Under the pieces are notes generated by a model. The model had not been told where the DNA came from, searched no databases, and saw only the letters and a program-made list of their open reading frames with translations. Shown one piece after another: positions 19,664 through 27,600 of a stretch of 48,115 nucleotides of DNA (position 1 is its first letter; every line of letters begins with the position of its first letter). The position numbers were made by a program, and so were the translations under genes. The stretch spans positions 1 through 48,115 of the forward strand of contig PUHO01000009.1 of NCBI GenBank assembly GCA_002995645.1, given 5' to 3'. Origin of the DNA: SAR324 cluster bacterium. GTDB lineage: Bacteria; SAR324; XYD2-FULL-50-16; HCM1.

Positions 19664-20284
19664 ATGGAAACAGATAGACGTACTACGCTACAAAGCATTG
19701 GCGTTTGTGTTTTCTCTAAAGAAAGTTTTGGTTTAAGTAAACTAAATTTCACTTTAGAAAGAGGAAAAAAATACAAGTTTATTTGCCACGACAAAGAAAA
19801 ATATCAAACCTTGCTAGGCATGCTTGAAGGAAGGTATAAACCGGAAAGAGGGATATTAAATCGCACCGGTATAATACAAAGTGATAGGCTTTTACTTGGT
19901 CAAAAAATATATACCCGCACAGTATCGCGCTACCTTGCCTTAAAGCGTAGTCCTGCTTTCTTTTTTCATGGACAAAAAAAACATAAAATTTTGTATATGC
20001 AAAATTTACGTGCCTCTTATTTGCAAACCTTCCCTATTTATAGATTAAAAGGCATAGATAGACTTAAGTTTGTCTTGCTTGCTCTTTGTTTTCAAGAAAC
20101 CGGCTATATTATCCTTTCGTCTTTGCTTTACCAAGAACTAGATAGTTTGTTTATAGATTTCTTAGAAGAAATTTTTTTACATACCCAAACAACGGTTATT
20201 GTTTGCGAAGATCCGAGCGAGTCTATTAAAATTCCTTTTTTACAAGAATACAACAACTGGCATGAAGTGATTACTATTAGTTAG
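19664..20284 (+). CDS. Degenerate ABC-transporter ATPase-like protein
   Basis: 206 residues with the layout of an ABC ATPase but without its catalytic residues. LNFTLERGKKYKFICHDKEK aligns with the beta-strand and Walker A region, yet the GxxGxGKT/S loop is replaced by CHDKEK. LKGIDRLKFVLLALCF stands where LSGGxxxRxxLARAL is expected. YIILSSLLYQELD stands where Walker B (hhhhDEP..LD) is expected, without Asp-Glu. TTVIVCEDP follows like the H-loop strand but without His. The frame is intact over its length, so this is more likely a conserved pseudo-ATPase than a decaying gene. It follows the small membrane protein by 9 bp and overlaps the convergent epmA by 8 bp. A CcmA-derived origin is possible but unproven. 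Confidence 0.55.
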   Translation: METDRRTTLQSIGVCVFSKESFGLSKLNFTLERGKKYKFICHDKEKYQTLLGMLEGRYKPERGILNRTGIIQSDRLLLGQKIYTRTVSRYLALKRSPAFFFHGQKKHKILYMQNLRASYLQTFPIYRLKGIDRLKFVLLALCFQETGYIILSSLLYQELDSLFIDFLEEIFLHTQTTVIVCEDPSESIKIPFLQEYNNWHEVITIS

Positions 20285-21230
20285 CATAGAAAGTCTGCAC
20301 GTCAGCAAGTGTTTCTTGCTTTGTTGCCAACATAACTAAACGATCCATTCCAATAGCAATACCACTACAAAAAGGCAAGCCTTGTTGCATCGCCGCGTCT
20401 AGTTTAGGATCTAAAGGTAAAGCCGGCTTATTTTGCTTTTGCCTAGCTTGATTCCAAGAGTGCATACGTCTTGTTTGTTCTTTTGAATCTTGTAACTCTT
20501 GGTAGCCGTTGCCTAGTTCTATAGCTTTGTAAAATATTTCAAAACGATAAGCTAAGCTTGTATCTTGTTTATGTTGCGAAGCTAAAGCGGCTTGTGTAAA
20601 AGGATAATAAAAAACAAATTCAGGCGCCGTTTTGCCAAGTTGCGGTTGTACGTAAAAACTAAAAATATATTCTTCCCATTCTTGAACTTTGTCAAAAGGG
20701 AGTAAAGTAATATCTTCTTTTGCTTTTAAAAACGATATCAAAGCTTGCTTCCTTTCTTTGCCTTCTAAATTCGCTATATTAATGCCTATGTTTTGGAATG
20801 CTTGGTTATAAGATAGCCAAGAACAAGGCGCCGTAGATAGCACTAATTGTAAAAGCAAATCTACTTCTTTCATTAAAGCCCAATGTGTGTAATTCACACG
20901 ATAATATTCAAGCATAGTGAATTCAGTATTATGTAAACTTCCTTTTTCGTCTTGACGAAAGCAAGAACAAAATTGATAACATGAACAACGATACGCCGTA
21001 AGGAAGCGTTTCATATAATATTCAGGAGAGGTTACAAGATATTGCGTGCTAGATCTAGAAACAGATAGAGATATAGGCGATATATTATCATCTATATTAG
21101 GGAAGTCGGCTAGAAGCGGGGTGTCTACTTCAAGAACGGCATGAGCTTCAAAAAAACGTCGTATTTTAGCAAAAATATAAGCTCGTTTTTGTAATGTTGC
21201 TAGCGATGCGGTCGGTTCCCAAGTAGACAT
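20277..21230 (-). CDS. epmA: EF-P--(R)-beta-lysine ligase (lysyl-tRNA synthetase-like, GenX/PoxA)
   Basis: A class II lysyl-tRNA-synthetase catalytic domain without the anticodon-binding domain. The length of 317 residues fits EpmA. Motif 2 lies in CSCFRQDEKGSLHNTEFTML and motif 3 in FCSGIAIGMDRLVMLA, with GNGYQELQD before it. EpmA attaches beta-lysine to a conserved Lys of EF-P. It lies 17 bp downstream of efp on the same strand, which supports the assignment strongly. EpmB, which makes beta-lysine, is not in the window. Its 3' end overlaps the convergent ABC-like gene by 8 bp. Confidence 0.92.
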   Translation of the reverse strand: MSTWEPTASLATLQKRAYIFAKIRRFFEAHAVLEVDTPLLADFPNIDDNISPISLSVSRSSTQYLVTSPEYYMKRFLTAYRCSCYQFCSCFRQDEKGSLHNTEFTMLEYYRVNYTHWALMKEVDLLLQLVLSTAPCSWLSYNQAFQNIGINIANLEGKERKQALISFLKAKEDITLLPFDKVQEWEEYIFSFYVQPQLGKTAPEFVFYYPFTQAALASQHKQDTSLAYRFEIFYKAIELGNGYQELQDSKEQTRRMHSWNQARQKQNKPALPLDPKLDAAMQQGLPFCSGIAIGMDRLVMLATKQETLADVQTFYAN

Positions 21231-21247
21231 GATTACAGGGTTACATG

Positions 21248-21811
21248 TTATTTATTAACACGATCCATATAGCTTCCCGTTCGTGTGTCAATCCGTACTT
21301 TATCGCCTTCTTGAATAAAAGCGGGAACTTGTATAGTTGCGCCTGTGGAAACAGTTGCTTCTTTTGTTACGTTAGTTGCCGTGTCGCCACGTACTGCCGG
21401 TTCGCAATAGGTGATTTCTAACGTGACAAAATTAGGCGGCGCACAAGAAACGGCTTCTCCTTGATATAAACATATATCTACTTTCATGCCTTCTTGTATC
21501 CACTTAGCTAAATCGCCAATTTGGTCTTTTTGTAAGCCAATTTGTTCAAACGTTTTTTCATCCATAAAATGATAAATACCGCCTTCTTCATACAAAAATT
21601 GCATTGTTTGATCTGACACGTCGGCTTTGGCTACTTTTTCCCCACTTTTATAGGTTCGCTCAATTACGTTGCCATTAAGTAAACTTTTAATTTTAACGCG
21701 ATTAAACGCTTGTCCTTTACCGGGTTTTACAAATTGGTTTTCCACCATAATATAAGGATGTCCGTCTATTTCAATACGTAATCCTTTTCTAAATTCGTTT
21801 GTTTCGTACAT
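21248..21811 (-). CDS. efp: Translation elongation factor P
   Basis: Relieves ribosome stalling at polyproline stretches. The 187 residues are full length with the three-domain EF-P pattern. The modified loop reads VKPGKGQAFNRVK with Lys32 at the tip, equivalent to E. coli Lys34, the target of EpmA. YMDRVNK closes the C-terminal domain. The gene heads the efp-epmA pair. A 237-bp divergent region separates it from the BAX-inhibitor-like gene. Confidence 0.96.
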   Translation of the reverse strand: MYETNEFRKGLRIEIDGHPYIMVENQFVKPGKGQAFNRVKIKSLLNGNVIERTYKSGEKVAKADVSDQTMQFLYEEGGIYHFMDEKTFEQIGLQKDQIGDLAKWIQEGMKVDICLYQGEAVSCAPPNFVTLEITYCEPAVRGDTATNVTKEATVSTGATIQVPAFIQEGDKVRIDTRTGSYMDRVNK

Positions 21812-21980
21812 AGTTTTTACTAAAGAGAAAATAAGATTGGCTTAACCGTATAAGACGGACAAACCGGATACTTCATATTTTAATCTATATTATACTCATA
21901 AGGTGAATAAAAATCAAGAGCAATCAACAAAAGGTTTATTTTACATAGTTTCGTTAGTCTTTTGTTTTGTAAAACCTAAC

Positions 21981-22010
21981 TTGACATAGGCGATTTGATT
22001 TTGTTATTGT
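21981..22010 (+). promoter_or_regulatory. Probable sigma-70 promoter of the BAX-inhibitor-like gene
   Basis: TTGACA at 21981-21986 is followed after 18 bp by TATTGT at 22005-22010. The gene begins at 22049 with AAAGGAAG at 22036-22043. The perfect -35 box compensates for a weaker -10 box. Assigned by eye. Confidence 0.5.
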
Positions 22011-22048
22011 AAATAATAAATATTAATTATATATTAAAGGAAGTACGT

Positions 22049-22738
22049 ATGGAACTTGAACAACAACCTATTAATGTGTCCGCTCGGAAAACTGTTGTGG
22101 CACAAGCCCCGATTATAGAAAGAAAAGCTTTTTTAAAGAAAGTATACGGTCTATTGTCTTTAAGTGTTTTAATGGCAACTATAGGCGCTTGGGCAACGTT
22201 AAGCAACGAAGCTTTATTAACAACAGTTATAAATAACATATTTATCTTTTTTATTCTTGAAATAGGAACGATGATTTGGTGCATGTTTGCAAGACAAAAG
22301 GAAACGCAAGGTCTTATTGCTTTATTTTCATTTACAACGCTAACCGGCATTGTCGCCGCTCCTGTTGTTATGATGTATACCCAAGCTAGCGTTGTGAACG
22401 CTTTATTGTTAACTGCCTTAGTTTTTGGCGGGCTTACACTTTACGTTGCTAATTCAAAACGTGATTTTAGCTTTCTTGGCGGTATGCTGACAGTAGGCTT
22501 GATTGTTTTAATTGTTGGCACTTTGCTAAATGCGTTCTTTTTTAAAAGTCCGGCTAACACTATGTTTATGAATATAGGCGGGGCTTTCTTATTTAGCGGT
22601 TTTATTGTATACGATACGTTTATGATTATGCGGAAGTATCCGACTAATGAATATATTCTAGCAACTATTTCTTTATATATAGACGTACTCAATCTATTCT
22701 TAATTTTACTTCAATTATTTGGCGGTCGCCGTGATTAA
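22049..22738 (+). CDS. BAX inhibitor-1/YccA-family inner membrane protein
   Basis: 229 residues with about seven hydrophobic helices, starting near residue 35 (VYGLLSLSVLMATIGAWA) and ending in the C-terminal helix SLYIDVLNLFLILLQLFGG. The YDTFMIMRK segment with an Asp in the last third and the terminal YIDVLNLFL segment are typical of the BI-1/YccA/YbhL family. Bacterial members are implicated in membrane protease control or ion leak; the role here is not known. The start is fixed by AAAGGAAG 5 bp upstream. A hairpin terminator follows. Confidence 0.9.
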   Translation: MELEQQPINVSARKTVVAQAPIIERKAFLKKVYGLLSLSVLMATIGAWATLSNEALLTTVINNIFIFFILEIGTMIWCMFARQKETQGLIALFSFTTLTGIVAAPVVMMYTQASVVNALLLTALVFGGLTLYVANSKRDFSFLGGMLTVGLIVLIVGTLLNAFFFKSPANTMFMNIGGAFLFSGFIVYDTFMIMRKYPTNEYILATISLYIDVLNLFLILLQLFGGRRD

Positions 22739-22763
22739 GTAAAAAGATTACTTCTCCTTTTGC

Positions 22764-22802
22764 AAGTCGTTTCTTATGTTGTATAGGAAACGACTTTTTT
22801 AT
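22764..22802 (+). terminator. Rho-independent terminator after the BAX-inhibitor-like gene
   Basis: AAGTCGTTTC (22764-22773) pairs perfectly with GAAACGACTT (22787-22796), with a 13-base loop, followed by a T run to 22801. It lies 25 bp past the stop codon and just before the convergent larE end. The other strand has no T tract, so it serves the rightward transcript. Confidence 0.85.
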
Positions 22803-22805
22803 ATG

Positions 22806-23666
22806 CTACAGATTCCCGCCGCCTTGTTTGTATCCTTGTAAGTCTAGCGTAACCCAGAGATAGCCGAAAGATTGAACTAGCTGAGAAAGCTGCTTTTGTA
22901 TTTGTAGGACAAGCGGCATATCTTGTACGGTTGTTTCAATACGAACGAACAGAGCGCCGGTTTGTATGGCGCAAAGCCTTGCTCTAACAAGGTTAATCCC
23001 TTGTTGCTTAATAAGAAGCTCTATTTGATTTATGTGATCTAATTTTTCTTTATCAATAGCAACGCCGGTCATGATACGCGAACTAAGGCACGGCGTCGCC
23101 GGTTTATCATGGAACGGAAGGGACTCTTGTAAAAGGCATTGTCTGATTTCTTCTTTTGTAAAACCGCATTCATGTAAAGGCGCGATAACGCCACGTTGCA
23201 AAGCCGCGTTGTGCCCCGGTCTAACGTCGCCTTCATCTGAGATTGTGTAACCATAGGCAAGGTAGGTAAAATTTTCCTTCTTAGCAAGGGACTCCATTTT
23301 GTTAAATAACTCACTTTTACAATGATAACAACGGTTTGCATCGTTTTGTAAATAATGGCTATTGTCTAGCTCTTTGCTAATAATCCAAGAGTGCGGCATT
23401 TTGGTAAGATTGATAATATTTTCTACGTCTATTTTTTCTTGCTTGGCAAGGCTAGCACTAGCAGAGGTAATACTTTTAACTTTTCCTTGATATTGTTTAG
23501 AAGCTTGCATAGCAGCCCAAACAAGGAACGTACTATCCACCCCGCCGGAGAAGGCAATAAGCAGACCTTCTTGCATGTATTTACCGAGAAGGCTAATTAA
23601 ATTGTCCTGTTTTTGTTTTAGGACAATGTCATGCTTTTTCCCCAGTACGTTATTTGTATTTTTCAT
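22806..23666 (-). CDS. larE: LarE-family ATP-dependent sulfur transferase (PP-loop ATPase)
   Basis: 286 residues. The PP-loop SGGVDST is at 40-46. NRCYHCKSEL supplies Cys113 and Cys116, and TPCLSSRI supplies Cys193. LarE converts carboxyl groups of the nickel-pincer nucleotide precursor to thiocarboxylates. Members with three cysteines in this arrangement are known to bind a 4Fe-4S cluster that carries the sulfur, unlike the single-Cys sacrificial type. No larB, larC or larA is visible here, so the partner pathway is not confirmed. Copies of its promoter region and first ~24 codons fill the upstream spacer as a 99-bp array. Confidence 0.85.
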   Translation of the reverse strand: MKNTNNVLGKKHDIVLKQKQDNLISLLGKYMQEGLLIAFSGGVDSTFLVWAAMQASKQYQGKVKSITSASASLAKQEKIDVENIINLTKMPHSWIISKELDNSHYLQNDANRCYHCKSELFNKMESLAKKENFTYLAYGYTISDEGDVRPGHNAALQRGVIAPLHECGFTKEEIRQCLLQESLPFHDKPATPCLSSRIMTGVAIDKEKLDHINQIELLIKQQGINLVRARLCAIQTGALFVRIETTVQDMPLVLQIQKQLSQLVQSFGYLWVTLDLQGYKQGGGNL

Positions 23667-24163
23667 CTTGTTTTTTCCTATATAATATGCGGGTTCCAGT
23701 TAAGTTGTCATGTTTTTTTGAGGACAACGTCATGTTTTTTTTAGTACGTTATTTTTGATTGTCATCTTGTTTTTTCCTATATAATATGCGGGTTCCAGTT
23801 AAATTGTCATGTTTTTGTTTTAGGACAACGTCATGTTTTTTAGTACATTATTTTTGATTGTCATCTTGTTTTTTCCTATATAATATGCGGGTTCCAGTTA
23901 AATTGTCATGTTTTTTTGAGGACAACGTCTTGTTTTTTTCAGTACATTATTTTTGATTGTCATCTTGTTTTTTCCTATATAATATGCGGGTTCCAGTTAA
24001 GTTGTCATGTTTTTTTGAGAACAACGTCTTGTTTTTCTCAGTACATTATTTTTGATTGTCATCTTGTTTTTTCCTATATAATATGCCGGTTCCAGTTAAG
24101 TTGTCATGTTTTTTTCAGTACATTATTTTTGATTGTCATCTTGTTTTTTCCTATGCAATATGC
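23667..24163. repeat. 99-bp tandem array of the larE 5' region
   Basis: CCTATATAATATG recurs at 23677, 23776, 23875, 23974 and 24073, exactly 99 bp apart. A shortened, altered copy (CCTATGCAATATG) is at 24150, 77 bp on. Read on the minus strand, each unit carries the larE upstream box, AGGAAAAAA, an ATG at the same offset, then a diverged copy of the first ~24 larE codons (GTACT..AAA..CATGAC.TTGTCCTAAAACAAAAAC). The extra ATGs lie at 23763-23765, 23862-23864, 23961-23963, 24060-24062 and 24137-24139. In each copy the frame closes after about 14 codons. This accounts for most of the 699-bp spacer upstream of the cation exporter. Confidence 0.95.
23682..23711 (-). promoter_or_regulatory. Candidate larE promoter, repeated in every 99-bp unit
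   Basis: On the minus strand ATGACA (23706-23711) is followed after 18 bp by TATTAT (23682-23687). The -10 box is only 15 bp from the larE ATG, so the leader would be very short, just long enough to contain AGGAAAAAA. The same boxes recur in the upstream units. The plus strand shows TATAAT in the same place, so two-way activity is possible. Not experimentally supported. Confidence 0.35.
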
Positions 24164-24312
24164 TAGGTTAAAAAACTATGAATATATTATTCTTGCATTA
24201 CGAGAAATGAAATTAAAATTAATAGTCGTTACTATTTTTTAATTTTAGCAATGCTAGCGGTGTGAGTGCAAGCGATTTTTTCTTGGATACAAAGCGACGA
24301 AGTGCACCTGTG
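24164..24312 (+). pseudogene. Decayed partial copy of the cation exporter 5' region
   Basis: TAGGTTAAAAAACTATGAATATA at 24164 matches the sequence just upstream of the intact exporter (from 24313). It is followed by an ATG at 24207 and ten near-identical codons (MKLKLIVVTIF against MKLKLIAVIIF), then a TAA at 24240-24242. After a deletion, AATGCTAGCGG and GATTTTTTCTTGGATACAA match exporter codons about 70-75 and 93-106. The copy thus holds a leader, the start and two internal fragments with large deletions. It is too broken to be functional. Confidence 0.85.
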
Positions 24313-24365
24313 TAGGTTAAAAACTAGGAATATACTATTATTGCATTACGAGGTATGAAATAAGT

Positions 24366-25313
24366 ATGAAATTAAAATTGATAGCCGTTATTATTTTTAA
24401 TATAGCGATTATTTTATTTGAGTTACTATTTGCCTTTATTTCTAATTCAAATAGTTTATATGCCGATGCGTTTCACAATGCTAGCGACGTGCTGGCTTTA
24501 GTGGTTAGCTTTATTGCGTTAATCTATAAAAATAAAAACACAACCTATAATTCAACTTACGGCTATCTTCGTGCCGAAATGCTAGCGGCGTTTGTGAATA
24601 GTTGTTTTTTAATCGTAACAACGCTATATATATTTATTCAAGCAATTTTTTCTTGGGTACAAGGTTACGAAGTCCAACCGGTGACGATTATTGTTGTTGC
24701 TTCTGTTGCGCTAGTTGGCAATACACTTTCTTCTTTGCTTTTATATCAAAAAGAAGGAGGGCATCATCATCACCATCATACCCACAGCCATAGCCATCAA
24801 CATCATCATGCGCCGGGAGCACAAAGAGATATGAATATTCATGCTGCGTTCCTTCATATGTTTGCTGATGCTTTAATTTCATTTATTGTTATTCTTGGCG
24901 GCGTTGCTATTTACTTTCTTGGGCTTTACTGGATTGATGCGGTGGCTTCTCTTTTGATTTCTTTGTATATTGTTTATATTACCTATCCTACTTTGAAAAA
25001 AAGTTTCCAAAGCTTAATGGATATGAATATGCGTAACGTACAACCGATTATTGACTTGTTTTTATCTTTTGACGAAGTGGCGAGTATTCATCATTTTCAT
25101 ATATATCAACCGGCTTCTAATCATTGTTTTATAACTGTGCACCTTGTGTTAGAAGATACTTACACCGCAAAAAGTAAGCTTAGCGATATTGAAAAGTTAA
25201 TAACTGCTATTCGTGCTAAATTAGCGCAATTTAACGTGACTCACCTTGTTATCCAACCGGAAACGTCTAAGTTTTATGATAAAAATATTATATCTAATTG
25301 TTTTGAGAAGTAA
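24366..25313 (+). CDS. Cation diffusion facilitator, CzcD/ZitB-type zinc exporter
   Basis: 315 residues with six predicted membrane helices. The first metal-site half is DAFHNASD (Asp34, His37, Asp41) in helix 2, and the second is HMFADAL (His164, Asp168) in helix 5. Between helices 4 and 5 a cytoplasmic loop at 133-148 is almost all His with Thr and Ser, typical of zinc-exporting CDF proteins. The C-terminal cytoplasmic domain (about 215-300) has the expected alpha-beta pattern. It exports Zn(II) or similar metals against protons. It begins the rightward block and ends 23 bp before lpxH. A broken copy of its own 5' region lies directly upstream. Confidence 0.92.
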   Translation: MKLKLIAVIIFNIAIILFELLFAFISNSNSLYADAFHNASDVLALVVSFIALIYKNKNTTYNSTYGYLRAEMLAAFVNSCFLIVTTLYIFIQAIFSWVQGYEVQPVTIIVVASVALVGNTLSSLLLYQKEGGHHHHHHTHSHSHQHHHAPGAQRDMNIHAAFLHMFADALISFIVILGGVAIYFLGLYWIDAVASLLISLYIVYITYPTLKKSFQSLMDMNMRNVQPIIDLFLSFDEVASIHHFHIYQPASNHCFITVHLVLEDTYTAKSKLSDIEKLITAIRAKLAQFNVTHLVIQPETSKFYDKNIISNCFEK

Positions 25314-25336
25314 AAACTATTTTATCTATACCTTGT

Positions 25337-26086
25337 ATGTCTCAAAATAACATAAAAAGAAAACTAGTAATTATTGCTGATCAACACCTTGCTTCTATGG
25401 AAGAAACAGTCCGCTTTTGTGACTTTATAGCAACATGGGAAGCGAAAACAACAACTTTACTTTTTCTTGGTGATATTTTTCACGTATGGTTTGACGATAA
25501 ACGGTATTTTTATGCGGAACATACGTACTTTTTAGAAAAGCTATTTGCCTTTAGAAATAAAGGCGGTTTGCTTTACATGGTGGCAGGAAATAAAGATATA
25601 TTTTTTCATAAAAAGAGAAAATATTTGCCGTTTCATCAAGTGACAAAAAATATTCTTTTGTTTCAACATAACGGCAAAAAAATTATGGCGTTACATGGCG
25701 ATCAAATTAATAGAGCAGATAAAGAATATTTGTGTTTACGTAATATAGGCCTACATCATTATAGCTTTGCCGCTTTATTGTTTAAAATAGCACCGCAAGC
25801 ACTTACGCATAAAATAAGCCGGTTAGTGCAACAGATTGCTAATAATCGTAAAACAGTGAAAGGGCATACCGTCCATTTTTCCGTAAAAGATTACCTAGCT
25901 TATCTTACGAAACTACAAAAAAAAAGAAACGCCGATTATATTTTTCTAGGTCATTTTCATATGCCTGAGTTATATACTATGCAGTTAGCCACTTGCTCGC
26001 TTTACGTTATACCCGCTTGGCTTAAAGATAAAGTTTACGCTTACTTAGAAGGCGATCAAGTTAAAACGGCGCAATATACGCCTTAA
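25337..26086 (+). CDS. lpxH: UDP-2,3-diacylglucosamine pyrophosphatase (LpxH-like)
   Basis: Calcineurin-type phosphoesterase of 249 residues that would cleave UDP-2,3-diacylglucosamine to lipid X in lipid A synthesis. Visible motifs are ADQH (usually SDLH), FLGDIFHVWFDD, AGNKD (GNRD/GNHD in relatives), ALHGDQINR and FLGHFHMPE. The FHVWF-D segment and HGD followed by a lipid-binding helical insertion (about 130-190) favour LpxH over general phosphatases. The Gln and Lys substitutions in the first and third motifs are mild departures. LptB elsewhere in the window supports a lipid A-containing envelope. Confidence 0.75.
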   Translation: MSQNNIKRKLVIIADQHLASMEETVRFCDFIATWEAKTTTLLFLGDIFHVWFDDKRYFYAEHTYFLEKLFAFRNKGGLLYMVAGNKDIFFHKKRKYLPFHQVTKNILLFQHNGKKIMALHGDQINRADKEYLCLRNIGLHHYSFAALLFKIAPQALTHKISRLVQQIANNRKTVKGHTVHFSVKDYLAYLTKLQKKRNADYIFLGHFHMPELYTMQLATCSLYVIPAWLKDKVYAYLEGDQVKTAQYTP

Positions 26087-26178
26087 AATTAATGCGTTGC
26101 TAGCTTGTTTTTTGTGGTTATATAGTGTATCCTTATGAAGTTGACAATATCACTTGCACATGTAATAATGAAAATATA

Positions 26179-27543
26179 ATGATGAAAAAAATTATTCTCT
26201 TAGGATTAGCCTCGCTCTTGCTTAGTGCGTATAGTTCTGCTTTTGCCAAAACAACAACACAAACTTTTTTTCTGACCGGTGATATTCATGCTGAAATTAA
26301 ACCGTGCGGCTGCTCTGCTGGTGCCACGCTCGGCGGCATTGAAAGAATGAGTACTTATATTAAACAAGAAAAAAAGAAAAAAACTAATTTTATATGGTTA
26401 GATCTGGGGAACTTAGTTGCACCTGTTCCAACAAAACAGACAAACTTAAAAAATCAATTATGGATATCCTTCTTTTCTCAACTCCCTGAATTGAAAGCGG
26501 CTTTACCCGGGCAATATGAATTAAATCTTGGCTTTAGTAACTTAGCTACCGTTAAATACGTTGCGCCAAGAAAAGGGGAAGCTTTTCCTTTTGTTTTAAC
26601 AAACCAACCGAAGAAAACAGCAATCAAATTCACACAAACATATAAAAATTATAGGTTTTACGGCTTTTTGTCACCTTCGTTTTTTTCTTTTGGAAAAGAA
26701 ACCTATCCTTATTTGACAAACGTAGATTCGTTGCTTTCTTATATGAAAAAAAATAAAACAAAGCAAAATAAAATACTTTTGTTTCGCGGAACAAAGCAAG
26801 AACTTGTTACCATTCTAGATAGTCATTTGTTTGATCTTGTTTTGCCGGCGAACCAAGCTGAAAATGAATTAGTGCAAAAAACAAATATACAAATTAAAAG
26901 TAAACAAACAAAACAAACGTACCGTTTAATTACGCCGCCTATTCGTGGGCAAGCAATTATGGTCGCTCAATTTAACGAAGCAACAAAGAAATTAGATAAA
27001 AGCAAAGTTGCTTGGTTAACAAAAAAATATCCGTTTGATAAAGCATGGGCAAATCAGTTTAAGGCGTATGATAAAACAGTGAAAGATATGTTTCTTGCTG
27101 ACCTGCAAAAGGGAAGCAAAAAACCAAAGAACGTACAATATAAAGGCGAAGCGTATTGCGCTACTTGCCACGTTGTGGAAGCTAAAAAATGGCACACAAC
27201 AGCGCATTCCCATGCTTGGAATGACTTGAAGAAAGTAGGCAAGAATTTTGATCCTGAGTGTATTACCTGCCATGTTGTGAAATATAAAAAAGGCGGTTTT
27301 ATTGCTGAAAAAATTACGCCAAACCTAGTTAACGTACAGTGTGAAAGTTGTCATGGCAAAAAAGATCCAACCCATATACTGGGTAAAGCTCGCAAACCGC
27401 TTACGCAAGCAGTTTGTAAACAATGCCATACGCCGGGGCATTCTCCGGATTTTAATTTTGTGAAATACTTTCCTAAAATTCAACATTTTCAAACGCCTAA
27501 CATACAAAAACAAGTCGACAAAAAAAATAAAGTCGGCAAGTAA
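26179..27543 (+). CDS. Exported tetrahaem c-type cytochrome with N-terminal metallophosphatase-like domain
   Basis: About 454 residues from the ATG at 26179; an in-frame ATG at 26125 would put 18 unlikely residues before the signal peptide (KKIILLGLASLLLSAYSSAFA). The N-terminal region begins LTGDIHAEIKPCGC with GGIERM, the start of a 5'-nucleotidase-like family that often carries haem domains. Four haem-binding CxxCH motifs follow at 27157-27171 (CATCH), 27259-27273 (CITCH), 27340-27354 (CESCH) and 27415-27429 (CKQCH). I infer a periplasmic electron carrier or enzyme of the cytochrome c554-like group. The phosphatase-like part lacks a clear GNHD or GHTH, so it may be inactive. A DsbA-like gene follows 57 bp later. 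Confidence 0.8.
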   Translation: MMKKIILLGLASLLLSAYSSAFAKTTTQTFFLTGDIHAEIKPCGCSAGATLGGIERMSTYIKQEKKKKTNFIWLDLGNLVAPVPTKQTNLKNQLWISFFSQLPELKAALPGQYELNLGFSNLATVKYVAPRKGEAFPFVLTNQPKKTAIKFTQTYKNYRFYGFLSPSFFSFGKETYPYLTNVDSLLSYMKKNKTKQNKILLFRGTKQELVTILDSHLFDLVLPANQAENELVQKTNIQIKSKQTKQTYRLITPPIRGQAIMVAQFNEATKKLDKSKVAWLTKKYPFDKAWANQFKAYDKTVKDMFLADLQKGSKKPKNVQYKGEAYCATCHVVEAKKWHTTAHSHAWNDLKKVGKNFDPECITCHVVKYKKGGFIAEKITPNLVNVQCESCHGKKDPTHILGKARKPLTQAVCKQCHTPGHSPDFNFVKYFPKIQHFQTPNIQKQVDKKNKVGK

Positions 27544-27600
27544 TTGGAAAGGCAATTTTGTTAATTCCCCTTATTCATTCATTTTTTATAGAGGTTTACA

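Noticed and set aside
23667..24163. CRISPR or transposon-end array
   Set aside because: Units are contiguous 99-bp copies of the larE 5' region; no spacers, inverted ends or transposase are present.
23916..24242. 108-residue rightward reading frame
   Set aside because: It is a by-product of the 99-bp repeat, with the same 33-residue segment repeated, ending in the exporter remnant; no independent start signals.
24688..24882. Leftward frame over the exporter's His-rich loop
   Set aside because: A shadow of the repetitive His codons; no start signal and no family resemblance.
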